Assembly (NCBI GenBank): GCA_947846985.1
Contig: CANTUZ010000024.1
Location: forward strand, 1,028,046 to 1,092,045
Origin: Fratercula arctica
Taxonomy: Eukaryota; Chordata; Aves; Charadriiformes; Alcidae
Direction: 5' to 3'
DNA: 64,000 nucleotides
Below the pieces are notes generated by a model that was not told where the DNA came from, made no database searches, and worked only from the letters and a program-made list of their open reading frames with translations. Made by a program: the position numbers and the translations under genes. This document shows, in pieces, positions 41,401 through 53,326 of this stretch. Each line of letters begins with the position of its first letter. Positions within the stretch are counted from its first letter, which is position 1.

Positions 41401-44400
41401 CCTCTCCATCTGGGCCAGTCGCTACGTTTTAAAATTACATTCTGCCTCCCTGAATCCCCCTGGTGGTTTCAGTTAGGTTTTCATTTCACTATTTTTCACG
41501 CAGCAAATGTAGTGCATTGCACTTTGAGGGGGAGAAATCGCTGCACCTTCTGTAGCTTGCACAAAGCTTTCTGCTGTGAAGGATGCTGCGTACGCTCCAG
41601 AGGGGAGTTCGGTGTGCTGGCATTTGTCGTGTCTCTGCTGCGTGCTGTTTGCGCAGTATTTAGGTGTTAAAGTGATTGGCACATTACAGATGCCTTGGGG
41701 TACTTCCAGCACATGATGAGCTCAGAAAATGCGGGTTTGTATGTTCGTCCTTTTGAAGTATAATGTTTCTCTGTGTGCTTCCTCCACTCGCTCAGCATGT
41801 GATAAATGCTTGCTGCGTGCTCGTGCCAGCCTCCTGGCCTGCGATGGCTCTGAGCATCCATGTTTCTCATTCTCTCTGCGTGGCACGCTGCTCTGCCTCT
41901 GCCACTCTGCCGCACGCAGTGACCAACTCCATCTCTCCAAGCTTTTGTCAGCTGGTTCCGCAGCCCATAATGGGGCTCATTCTGTAGTTGCTGCTATTTT
42001 CTCAGCAGGCCCTACCTCTCCTGCAGTCTCTTATTCTCGTGCAGGCTCAGATTTGCCCATTTTTCTCTGTTTCCAGGTGTCTATTCCAAAGATTATGGCC
42101 CTCAGTTTGCACACTGCAATAAGACTGTGTGGAATCCTGTGGGGAGCGGGCTTTCGTATGAGGATTTTGACTTCCCTATTTTTCTTCTTGAAGATGCCAA
42201 TGAGACTCAAGTTATTAAGCAGGTACTGCACTTCCTTAACGAGGAGGAGAGGGGAACTGCTGCACAGCTCAGGAAAAGGGGGCAGAAGTTTTGTTTTCTC
42301 TCGGCTCAGATGTTGAAATCTACAGTAAAAAATGTATGGTCTGATTTTGTATGCGGTACGCAATGCTATGACAGAAAGGCTGAGTTTTATAATGATTTTT
42401 ATTTCCATCCAGTGTTATCAAGACCATAATGTCCCTCGTGAGGGATCTGTCCCTGAGTACCCTCTCTGTGCCATGCAGCTGTTTTCCCACATGCATGCTG
42501 TCACCAGCACCGTTACCTGCATGAGGCGCAGCTCCCTCCAAAGCACCTTCAGCATTAATCCAGGTGAGCAGATTCCTCTTTCCTTGTCACGATGCGGGAT
42601 AAGGCTGGTGGTAAAAATCCCAGTGGAATACAGTTGTGCAAAAGAAAGACCATTTTAGAGTTTCCCTGAAGGCTTGCTTGCCAGCTGAGCCTTTTTGAAA
42701 TAAACTATCCAAGCGGTAGGAAATTCAGGGCTATGTTTGTCATCGGTTTAGAAAATAATATGTAAAAGAGATGCTGGCTGAGAAAGGTGCCTAATATCTG
42801 CTCCGTAATCTACTCTGAGATTACTGCTCCATTAAACGGCATGTACATGAGTTGAAATCCCTGCTGAGGAGAAGTTTGCTTCTCTGCTCAAACCACTGGT
42901 GAGCTACAGCTGACCAGAAGGCTCATTTCTCACTTGGCGCTGCTGTGGTCTCAGCTCAAGCAATGTTGTTTCTGCTTCCTAGAGATTGTATGTGATCCTC
43001 TTCTTGATTACAATGTGTGGAGCACCTTGCAACCTATCAATTCCTCTGGGAAAGTCGATCCTGAGAAGGAAGTTATTATTGTCGCTACACGAGTAGGTAT
43101 CTCTTAATCTTCCTTTGGAGAGCATGGACTGGAAGGATTCTGGAAAGATGTGGGCTTCGAGTCTCATGGGAATATACTTATATTACATATTTTCATTTAT
43201 TTCCATGTTCCAAACCTTTTAGATCTGACTGACTGTTACGTTTCTGCAAGTAGGAGCGTTTTAGTTGGTGGGTTTACCTATTGTTTCAATATAAGGAGAT
43301 CTGCATTGTGTTTATTTCTTTCTGTCTTGTTTTATGGGACTTTTTTCAGCGTTTTCTTCACTATGGAACCAGACCAGTCGAAACAGTTAGCCTATCTGTC
43401 CTGCTTCCCTAATGTATTTCACATCCTTAAAATGTGTTGCAGAGAGGGAGGCAGCGTAGTTGGCTCATCCATACTTCTTGGGAGGGAGAGGCCGAATCAC
43501 ACGGCGATTTTGTTGTGTGTCGAGCAGTGAGTCAGTGTCAGAGCTGAGAAAGACGTTCACTTCCCCGTCTAGCAGCCTGTTTCACAGTCGCTTTACACCC
43601 TCCAGAGATGCCAGTTGAAAACTCCATTTTGTCACCACCTCGGAGCCCCACGCTGAGCAGTGATGCTCGCACTAAAATTATGGCGTACTTCAGATAATCT
43701 CAGTTTTCAGGTCAGGGCTGAGAGGTGGTGGCGGTGGCAGGGCTCTGAGGCCTCAGGGCTGCCACAGCAGTGCAACTGGTATTTTAAGTTTCATTAAGCC
43801 AGGTGCTTTGGCGGTTCCCTTATCGGTAGGATGAGCGGGATAGGAGGGAGGTGATAGATTTCCTTTCCCGATAGACTGTTCCTCTGCATGTGCGCACATT
43901 TCTTACACCTCCTGTTCATGCTTACAGATTGACAGCCATTCCTTCTTCTGGAACATTGCACCTGGGGCAGAGAGTGCTGTCTCTTCTTTTGTGACCCACT
44001 TGGCCGCTGCTGAAGCCGTTCATAAAGCATCAGATATTCATTCGCTGCAAAGAAATATCATGTTCACCTTCTTCCAAGGGGTAAGAGCAGCGGCATCGCT
44101 CCACCATTTGGCTTGTTCCAAGATAGCAAATCAGCCCATGGCTCCCTGCAGATGAACTTTTTCCCTGTTCTTTGTGCGGAGTCGTTTGTCTGCATCCCCA
44201 CACCCTGGTTCTCTCCGCTCCCTCGGTGAGAACAGGATCTTAATGGCACTGGGATAACAACAGCAGATGGAGCTTCCACTGGGGCAGCCCGTATTCTGCC
44301 CCACAGTTCATTCTGGATGAATGACTCAAACTTTGCTTTCCCTCCTGTCTCCTCCCAGCGTGGCTGCCTGTGTGTCTGTTCTCTGCCTCACCCCTGTTCG

Positions 44401-47400
44401 GGATGAACTGCAATGGCCAGGCTTTAAATTCTGAAATGAAGCCCAGAAAAGGCTGGATTAAAAATATATGTGTTGACAGCAGCGAAATGTAGCTCATTTC
44501 TGAGAGCCCAGCGCTGGAGTTGGCAGCTGTGGAAGAGCAGAGCAAGCGTGTGGAGGAGGGACTGATGGCCAACAGCTGATGTTCCCCTCAAGGCATCTAC
44601 ACTGATGGCTTCTTTTGTGCAGTTTTGTGAAACTGGCTCCCACAGCCCCATGCTGTGGCCATGTGATTCCCTTCATTCACCCTCCTCAGCCCATATATCC
44701 CTAGTCAGAATTTCCCTGGGGGAGGCAGGCCTGCAGCGCTCTGGAGCGGCCGTTCTCTGTCACTCTCCCAGGATGGAGGAGGAATGAGAAGACTTGGCTG
44801 TAAATTAGTCGAGGGGGAAGTCTGGTGGCTGGCTGGCTTCATTGCCCTTCTTTGTCGTGGAGATTCTCTTCTTGGGGGCACCTATTCTTCCCCAGGCAAT
44901 GCTCAGCTTCTTGCAGCTCCCTTGACAAACTCATGTCTGTCATCTAGCCTTCCCTCCTTTTTTTTCCAGGGAAACGGGCACCCCTCCTTTCAGGAAAGCC
45001 TCATACGTTTAATTCCTGGAATGGAGGATGGCTCTTTTCCCTGACTTGCTGTCCTCTGTATGAAAACACAAAGAGGATGACTTGTGCCAGATTGAAGGCT
45101 ATATTAATGCCTGTCTGCTGTTAGTATCTTGCGAGATATCGGTGCTCGCTTAAGTCTTACTTTGCCCCTGTGCCTTTCTTACTTGTGGAATTTGATAGCT
45201 GTCCCCTGTTTTGTTTGCTCCTTGCCTTCCTTTTTGTCCTTTGCTCCATCCTACGATACCTTTGTCTTTGGAGCCAGGAACAATGTAATATTAATTTGGT
45301 CTTTTGGTGTGTGCCAGGCTACGCGCGCCTTCAGAAATGCTTGGTGCAGCAGTTGGCCCTCGAACTCTTGGTTTTGCTCCACCTCAGCCTCTCAAATATT
45401 GCTGTTTGTTGTGCCAGGCAGATATCCCTGTGTGATTCGTGTATGATTTTTTTTTTTTTTTTCCTCTTGCAGGAGACCTTTGATTACATTGGCAGCTCAC
45501 GCATGGTGTATGATATGGAAAAAGACAAGTTTCCTCTCCGCTTGGACAACATTCATTCATTTGTGGAGTTGAATCAGGTGTGGGATAAGTTAGGGGACCT
45601 TTTTATTCCCTGTTTCTTTGGGATAATTTAGCTGTGGTTTTCCCAGTCAGCCTTTCACTGTTTTCGATTATTCCCTGGACTGGACTTTCCTGCTCTGTAA
45701 GATTCAATGATGTCCAATCGTGTACTCAGGACGTTTTGTGTTTTTTCTTGAAGGTGGCTCTAAGGAATGATTCAGTTCTATGGATGCATACAGACCCCGT
45801 CTCTCGGATGAATGAATCTGTTGAAGTGCAGGTAACAGAAAGCAATCTGTAGTCGTTCATTTCAACAAAATGCTGTGGGATCTTTAGTGCGCTGCAAGTT
45901 AACCTTTCCAGGGACATCCACACATCCAAAAGAATAGCGGAACAGTGCCGTTTGCTCTTCTTGCAGGTTAGAAACTTGATAGATATTCTGAGTAATAGCA
46001 GCGTGGGAGCAAACGTGACTTTGCAAGAAGCTGAATATTCGCAGCCTCTTCCCCCGTCTTCCTTCCAGCGCTTCCTTCGGGCCCGGCACATCCCCGGAGT
46101 GGTCCTAACTGACCACAAAACTGCCTTCCAGAACAGGTACTTCTCCGGGGTGGAGGGGCAGAGGGTGGCCCACGGTCAAAGGCAGCGGAGCCGGCAGAGG
46201 GCATCTGAGCTCCCACAACGCCTCTGCCAGGGGGGTGCTGCCTAACATACATGCAGAGCGGCACTCCGGGGGGAGCGGAGGAGCAAACATGTGCCATGTA
46301 ATTGAACAAGCGCAACATAATTATTCTGACAACCGAAAGAAATCCAGTTTTGTACAGAAAACGTTCCCCACAGCTGGCTAGAAGCCAGAGGTGAGCAAAT
46401 GGCAACTGAGCGTGCCTAAGCCTCATCTGTTCTTCCAGAAGCTAGCTGCCTTTTTTGGGGGGGGGGGCTTTTTTTTTTTTTTTTTTTTTTTAATCTAGCT
46501 TTCTATTTGTGATGGCAGAAAGCCTCAGGCATTGGAAGAGGCACTTTCATTCACCCCACATGACCCTACCACAGCGTGTTCCTTGGGGATCCCCTGCTCC
46601 TCCTCAACTTTGGAAGTGGAAATGTGGGGTAGAGGACAGACATATGCCTCTCCCCTCTTCCCTAAACTCTTCAAATTGTCTCTTTCCTTTCCTCTTCTGT
46701 CCTTCCCTGCTGCTTCTGAGAATCTCGGTAGCAATCAAGGAGAAATAGCTTCCCTTTCACCCTTAAATCTGCACTGCTCTAAAGGCGTACGAAGAGCTTG
46801 GGTGGAAGACAGCGCAACTCGCTGCTGTGGGACCCATCTTTAGACTGGGGGGATCAGTCCCAGGTTGGCTGGGAATGTCGGGTGCATGGAGCATGCAGTG
46901 GGCTCTCAGCCCAGTTCGCAGTTCAGCTGCGTGCGCTGCAGATGCGTTGGTGTAAATCTCTCATAGAGTTCACTTGGAATTCCTCACCGTCTTCAAGAGA
47001 AGACATTAATAAAATGCACTGGCGCGACTTGCATCGAAAGCCCTCTTCCCAGGAGACCTTCTGCGTGGCTTGTCCTTGCCTCAGTTTCTCTACCCATTTA
47101 ATAGATTGGGCTGTCGCCCACCTGAAAGCTAATCACAGCTTGTAAATTGCTTGGAGATCCTCAGATGGGAGAAGCTGTGGAAGGGCCAAGTTAATTATAA
47201 AGCCTCATTAAATGGTTTAAGGAGCGTGTGGCAGGGCAGTGCTTTGGCAGGCCTGGATCTCTGCTCCCCGGAGACCGCTCCCACTGTTTGCTTTAGGCAC
47301 ACTCTGAATTGACTTCCATGCCCTGTGGTTTTTTTCTGCCCCTCCCCAACCTCTGTTTGCCTCCTTCTTTTCAGATACTACCAGAGCATGTACGACACTC

Positions 47401-50400
47401 CAGAGAACATCCGGATGCAATACCCCGAGGGCCTTAGCCCTGAGGAGATGTTGGAATATGTCACAGACACAGCCAAGGTTCCTACTTTGCATTTCCTTTA
47501 GCTGCTGTATCTGGGGTGGCTTTGGGTAGGGGCAGGTAGAAGCAGGGTCGTGGGGAGAGGGGGGGAAAGCCATTTCCAAAAAGGGCAGAAAGAAGGTGGG
47601 AGTGCTTTGTACAGGGACAAAGGCGGTTGGCACTCAGATGCTAGCACGGTGTAAGCGTTTTGATGGATGTGTCGATTCTGGCTCGCTCTCCTCGCTTGTT
47701 TTGCTGGATCTGCCTATCTTGATTAACACAGAGCGCTCTTCCTTTGCAGTCCCTGGCAGAAGTTGCCACAGTGGTCGCCCGTGCTCTCTACCGGCTTGCG
47801 GGGGGAGCCAACAACACCTCTACTATTCAGGCAGATCCAAAAACGGTACGAGCAGATGGAATTGAGTCCCTGGCATCTCTGATGAGCCCTCACGTACCTC
47901 CCTTCTGTCTCTGTTTATATGTGTTTACACAGCATGCTGTCCTGTCTGTCTCCGTGAGGGCTTTGCCTCCCCCTTCTCCCTTTCCCCCACCACAGCTGAA
48001 TGAAAAAACTTTCCCCCTTCTCTAGTTCCTTGCCTCTCGATCGCAGGGCAGACGTTAAGCTCCACGAGCCCTCTACAAAACAGAGCTCCTTTTATCCTCG
48101 TTCCACAAAGCAGAAGAGGAAGCTGAGGTGAAATGGTGATGTGTGCCGCAGGGATCAGCTAAGGAGTCAGTGGAGCTGGAGTCAAACCCAATTTTCACAT
48201 CTCAGTCCTGAATTCCATACAGCTGTGGCGTATACTCTCTCCTTTGCTGTGTTCTTGGCCCTTGTAGTGGGAAACATCTGTCCACCGAATAATCTTGAGG
48301 CGTATAGCTGTTAAGGTGTTGTTTTCTCTCCTCTTTGTATAAACCAATTTCCATCTCTTTCCAGGTCTCTCGAATGCTCTATGGGTTTCTGATTAAAATG
48401 AACAATTCCTGGTTTCAGTCCATCATTAAACCAGACATAAAAGGAATTCTGGGTAAGAGTAACGTAGGGCAGAAGAACACAGGAATGGGTTTGACCCCAT
48501 ATGTTACCTGGCAGCTTTCTACGGCACCACACTAACATTGTCTGCTTCTGGCCATCTCCCCGCCAATCCCATTTCTCTCACTGTTCCAGGTGACGTTCCC
48601 CAACATTACGTCGCCGTTTCCAGCCCTGTGAACACCACCTACCTTGTACAGTATGTCCTGGCCAACCTGACGGGCACTGTTGTTAACCTCACCAAGGAAG
48701 AGTGCCTCAACCCTGAAAAAACACCCAGCAGTGAGAAAGAAGTAAGTAGCCGTTGGAGCGGGATGAGAGCTAAGGACAGATCTGTCCAATTCACTTTTGA
48801 GGAAGGCGGGTTAGGAGTGCTTTCTGTTGCTCGTAATAACACATGGGAGAGCTGGGAAACTCCTCAAACAAGGAGGCAAGGGAGGAGTGGGCAAAAGGAT
48901 CCCCTTATGGTGAGAACAGGCAGTAAAGCTCCCCTCTCTCCCCCCAGATACGTGAGTAAGGTTCCAGAACAAGGGAGCGGCCTCATTATTTGCTAGTGTC
49001 CGTTTGCTGCCTCTTACTCTCCCGTTTTCTTTGCAGATGTATGAATATGCCTGGGTGCAGGGTTCTCTGGACCCCAACTCAACCTCGCGAGTCCCCTACT
49101 GCGTTCGGTCAACTGTTCACCTAAGCAAAGCACTCTCTCCTGCCTTTGAGCTGAAGCAGTGGGGATCTACAGAGTACTCCACGTGGACAGAGAGTCGGTG
49201 GAAAGAGATCCGTGCCCGAATATTTCTGGTAGCCAGCAAGGAGCTAGAGGTGAGTTTGTACATGTCTGAAAAAGAAAGTAGAGGGGGGGGAAAAAAAAAA
49301 CGTGGCTGGCTGTGAATGACATCTCCTGAGAGCTGGAGAAACAGTTTGGAGTTTATGAGATGCGCCATCATCCTGTGTGAGCTCCCCGCTTAAGAACAGC
49401 CAGGCTCCGATCCCTGAAAATGAGGGAACCAAGGGTGCCTGGCTGGTGATAACCCTGCCACCTCCAGCCATTTGTGGGTTAATAATGTGGTCGCTGAGGC
49501 TGAGACAGTGCGGAATAATCAAGAGTCCCAGGAGCAGGCTGAGCTCTGTGAATAAAAGATAGAAGTGACAGGAGTCTTAACCCCTTCCCCAGGCACAGGA
49601 AGCCGAAGCCAGTGAATCTGGCTGTTTTGGCTGATGTGCAGCCCCAGTCTTCCTTCCTGCGGTCCGAGTCCCCTCTCAACAGCGCAGAAATAACTTGCGC
49701 ACAAACCTTCCCAAACAAAAGCTGCTGTTGTTTCCGCATCTGGGATTCTAAGCAGCCCTTGGCTGGGGGTGATGTGGTTTAAGTGCCAGCAGAGTAAGGG
49801 TTAAGCATACAGTCACTTTGGGACTGTCTCATGCCCTCTGGTTGGCTGTTAGTGATGTCATACCCTGTCACAACAGACTCCCGAGCGTCATCATGTGCCA
49901 CCCAAAGGCCATGCAAGCCCAGGCAATCGTATCTCTCAGATGGTTATTTGAAATCTGAGCAATTTGTTTCTGTGGTGCTGGGCCTTTTTAACGCCGGCAG
50001 GCGAGCACGATGCCCTGCCTGTGTCTCTCGACCCGTTACAGCCCAGTAGATGCACAGTTTGAGCCCAGCCATCCCTGAAGCGCTGACCCCATAGAAAATG
50101 TAGTGAGAGCGTTGTAGGAGCACATGAGTGTCTGGTTGCTGCGTGGGGACTGCTCTGTGATTGAGCTGGGGGAGACTGGGAATGGCAGCCCCACTGAGGA
50201 GAAGGGTTGAAGGAAGGAATCTACTGAGGCCTTAGCCTGGTCTGGCACTTAGGCTTCAGGAAAGGTTCTGAGCAGGAGGGAATCTCAGTTATTCAGAGGC
50301 TATTGATAGATGTTGGTTCTGCCAGCAACTGTGCTTCGTGAAGGCATTTTCAGTCCTTTGCTGGAGGAGATGACAGTTCGTGCAGGAGTAGCCAAGGTGT

Positions 50401-50851
50401 TACGTTAAACGCTCGCTAAAAATCTTTGCAAAGTGCATGCGACTCTGAAACACGATACGTTCTTTATCCGTGAAACAACTTGCTTACTTTTTCCCTTAAA
50501 CATCGGTTTGTGTGAACTATTGATAATGGAAGCTGACCTGATCCTGTTGCTTTTGCCTGGGTCTGTAAGGTCCTCGGCGTATCTTCTCATTTCAGTGCGC
50601 ACAGTGCCTCAGCTGGTCTCTGTAGCTTTCTGACAGAGACACCCCCCCCCCATTCGATGCAAATTCTCTGAGGTGCTGCAGGTCTGTGTCTGTAACAACG
50701 ATGCTGAGTGTTTCTCATCCCTTCCTAGATAATCACTTTGGTTGTGGGCATTGCCATTCTGATCTTCTCCCTCCTCGCCACGTATTTTATCAACGCCAAA
50801 GCGGATGTACTTTTTAGCATCCCGCGGGACCCTGGGGCTGTGGCTTACTGA
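38442..50851 (+). CDS. NCSTN: Nicastrin, gamma-secretase subunit, 17 coding exons, 723 aa
   Basis: Single-pass glycoprotein that gates substrates of the gamma-secretase complex (with presenilin, APH1 and PEN2). Exons: 38442-38577, 38806-38910, 40276-40399, 40894-41012, 42077-42222, 42413-42563, 42983-43092, 43928-44080, 45473-45577, 45754-45831, 45967-46136, 47375-47477, 47750-47845, 48365-48452, 48590-48741, 49037-49249, 50729-50851. They sum to 2172 nt in frame. The protein has an alanine-rich start and hydrophobic signal peptide (1-47), a large ectodomain with about a dozen N-glycosylation sequons, the conserved DYIGS motif at 352-356 preceded by Glu349 (human Glu333), one transmembrane helix (about 684-703) and the short tail [16 protein letters not shown]. 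An in-frame Met17 is a possible alternative start that gives a length closer to human (709 aa), but the first ATG has the better context (A at -3, G at +4). Confidence 0.96.
46442..46494. repeat. Adjacent G and T homopolymers in NCSTN intron 11
   Basis: About eleven G then about 28 T in direct succession, interrupted only by C. Such runs are error-prone in sequencing; lengths are uncertain. Confidence 0.8.
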
Positions 50852-51409
50852 AGACGCTCTCGGGGCTGGAGAAGTCTTAGCCCTTGGATTACAATTGTCA
50901 AAGATAAAAAGTACACTGGAATGCCCCTCTCTCTGGATAGGGAGGCAAATGGTTCTCTCCAGAGCTTCCGTGCTCGGATTCTGGGGACTGAGCCGAAAAA
51001 CCTAAGAGACTTTCCCAGAAAACCGTGCCGACCAAGCCCTAAAGAGACTGTGACTGAGACGGTCCCAAAGCCTTTCTTGTTAATTTGTCCTTAACTTCTG
51101 AGCAACTTGAGAGGATTGGTCCTGAATGCCGCTGAGACGACGATGGGATGGATGCGTTCCCTAAATGAAGGCGAGGGTGGAAAGGGTAAAGGTATTTTCT
51201 CTGGGATGTGTGTGGACCAGCAGATCTCCGTGGTGTCTGCCAGCACAGGCTGCCTGTTAACGTCCAGCAGTTGCTGTGAATCTGTGTATGCTACAATGCA
51301 GGGAGGGCAAGGTGTGTTTCACAGATGATTAGATGTAAAATGTCCTGGTTTTTAATGGTGCAATATTTTCTGGGTTTTGTATATATATAAATAGTTCTGT
51401 TTAATTAAA
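50852..51409 (+). other. NCSTN: NCSTN 3' UTR
   Basis: Sequence between the NCSTN stop (50849-50851) and the ATTAAA at 51404-51409. Ends in an A/T-rich stretch; no other feature. Confidence 0.7.
51404..51409 (+). terminator. NCSTN: NCSTN poly(A) signal ATTAAA
   Basis: ATTAAA about 550 bases after the stop, followed by an A-run and then GT-rich sequence. A second, canonical AATAAA at 51728-51733 lies at the end of an ancient repeat and could serve a longer transcript. Confidence 0.65.
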
Positions 51410-51629
51410 AAAAATCTCCGCTTACAAATTAAGCCGTTGCCTGTTTTGTCTTAGTCGCTGCCAAAAGGGCCAAAACCGCTGGGTGTTGCAATATGTTTTG
51501 GTCTCGGGGGAAGCAAGAGTGAGTTTGATTTGTTGGTTGACTCGCGTTGAAACTTGGAATTTTTTCTACAGCTGGACGAAAGAAGGACGCGGTGCCCTCA
51601 GACAGGACAGGGACTGAACTCGCTGTTGT

Positions 51630-51736
51630 TTAGACTGTAAGCTCTCCAAGGCAGGGATGGCTCATCGCTCCAAACAGGGCTTTGTACGATGGTACCTTGA
51701 TCTCAGTCGATCCCTGGGCGCTGGTATAATAAACAT
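51630..51736 (+). mobile_element. Ancient L2/MIR-like repeat tail
   Basis: The order of short blocks (TAGACTGTAAGCTCTCCAAG, then GGCAGGGATGG, GCTTTGTACGATGG, CCTTGATCTCAGT, CTGGTATAATAAA) follows the conserved 3' end of L2/MIR-type retroposons. In amniotes these carry GACTGTAAGCTC...GCAGGGA...TTTGTAC...CTTGATCTC...AATAAA. It is diverged and short, as expected for a pre-avian insertion. Confidence 0.65.
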
Positions 51737-52602
51737 GTTTTTTAACGAGCACGCTCCCACGCTGTCTTTGCTTCGATGCTATTCCTTAGTGCCCAGCAGG
51801 ACTGGGCTCTCGGGGCTGGCGGTTGTGATTGACCAGGCACTTGGACATTCCCGATCGTTTCTTTCGTATGAAAATCCACGTGGTCTTCAGCAATCAGGAT
51901 TTCAAGGCATGATGGTGCTGTTGTCCAAAGTGAGGAGCTCAAAAATAAGTAGAGAGGATTAATTCCAGAAATCGGAGCTGACGAGCACTAAAGCAGACAT
52001 CGCTCTCTCTGCCCTCGAGGACAGAGTGGGCTTTTGTGTTTAAGTCTTTTCTCAACTAGGCATACGCTCTGGAGTTCTAAAGAAATTCAGACCTTGTACT
52101 TTCAGCGCTACCTTGAGGGAGGTTTCTTCCACTTGCTAATGCACCCCGCAATCAGGAGGCTGCTCCTGGTACTTGGTGGAATGTTTCTGTGCCTGATTTC
52201 GTTTCCCCTAGCGATGCTGCAGAAAGTCGTGTATCTCGATTGACATGGAGATGCCTTGTCTTCGCAATAGGGATTTTTGTAGCCTCTAACTCCGAATCTT
52301 TGGACTCAATCCAACTTTGTCAGAACAAAATCAGTTCCCCAAAATTTGTCCAAGTAGACTGTTTCTGTGCACGGAAGTATTTTGGGTGAGAGACAGCACC
52401 TCAAGAGAGCGTGTGTTCTGGCAGAGAACTTTGTAGAATATTTTTTTTTTCCTTTGTGATGGTAAGTTTTTTTTTTTTGGTTTTTTTTTTTTTTTTTTTT
52501 TTTTTTACATATCAAAATGCAAATGCTTAATTCACGGTTGAGTGGTGCTGTGTGGAGAGATGACGGGATCAGTGATAGCTAATTGGGTCAATATACGCAG
52601 GG
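51737..52602. other. Intergenic with long T-runs
   Basis: No gene. T-homopolymers lie at about 52440-52450, 52468-52479 and 52482-52506. The left part has several weak open frames only. Confidence 0.5.
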
Positions 52603-53326
52603 TTCGATCTAGTGGCCATTTGTGGTGGAGTGACTGCACCAGGGGACAAGGGAAGAGCTATGGATGTCGTCTGTCTGGACTTCTGTAAGGCCTTTGACAC
52701 GGTCCCCCCCAACATCCTTCTCTCTACATTGAAGGGATGTGGATTTGATGGTGGGACTGTTTGGTGGATGAGGAATTCATTGGATGGTCGCATCCGGAGG
52801 GTGGTGGTCGACGGCTCAATGTCCAGATGGAGATCAAGTGGTGCACCTCAGGTGTCCGTACTGGGACCAGTGCTGTTCGATATCTTCATCAATGACAAGG
52901 ACAGTGGGATGGAGGGCACCATCAGCAAGTTTGCAGACACCAAGCTGAGTGGTGCGGTGACACGCCTGAGGGACGGGATGCCATCCAGAGGGACCTGGAC
53001 AGGCCAGAGAAGTGGCTCCATGTGAACCTCATGAGGTTCAACCAGGCCAAGTGCAGGGTCCTGCCCCCGAGCAGGGGCAGCCCCCGGTGCCAGCCCGGAC
53101 TGGAGATGGAGGGATGGGGAGCAGCCCTGTACGCTGGGGGTGGTGAGACACTGGCCCAGGTTGCCCAGGGAGGTGGTGGCTGCCCCGTCCCTGGCAACGC
53201 TCCAGGCCAGGCTGGATGAGGCTCTGAGCAACCTGATCTGGTTGAAGATGTCCCTGCCCATGGCGGGGGGTTGGACTAGATGGCCTTTAAAGGTCCCTTC
53301 CAACCCAAAACCGTTCTATGATCCTT
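52603..53326 (+). mobile_element. CR1 LINE fragment with decayed reverse transcriptase and 3' UTR
   Basis: The plus-strand frame from 52612 encodes a reverse-transcriptase segment typical of CR1 ORF2: [20 protein letters not shown], then [17 protein letters not shown], then [11 protein letters not shown]. The catalytic FADD box has lost one Asp (FAD-TK), and the frame then breaks. The element jumps from the RT region to the common 3' end (TGGCCCAGGTTGCCCAGGGA at about 53153) and closes with CCTTCCAACCCAAAACCGTT and a short tail, so it is internally deleted and inactive. Confidence 0.92.
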
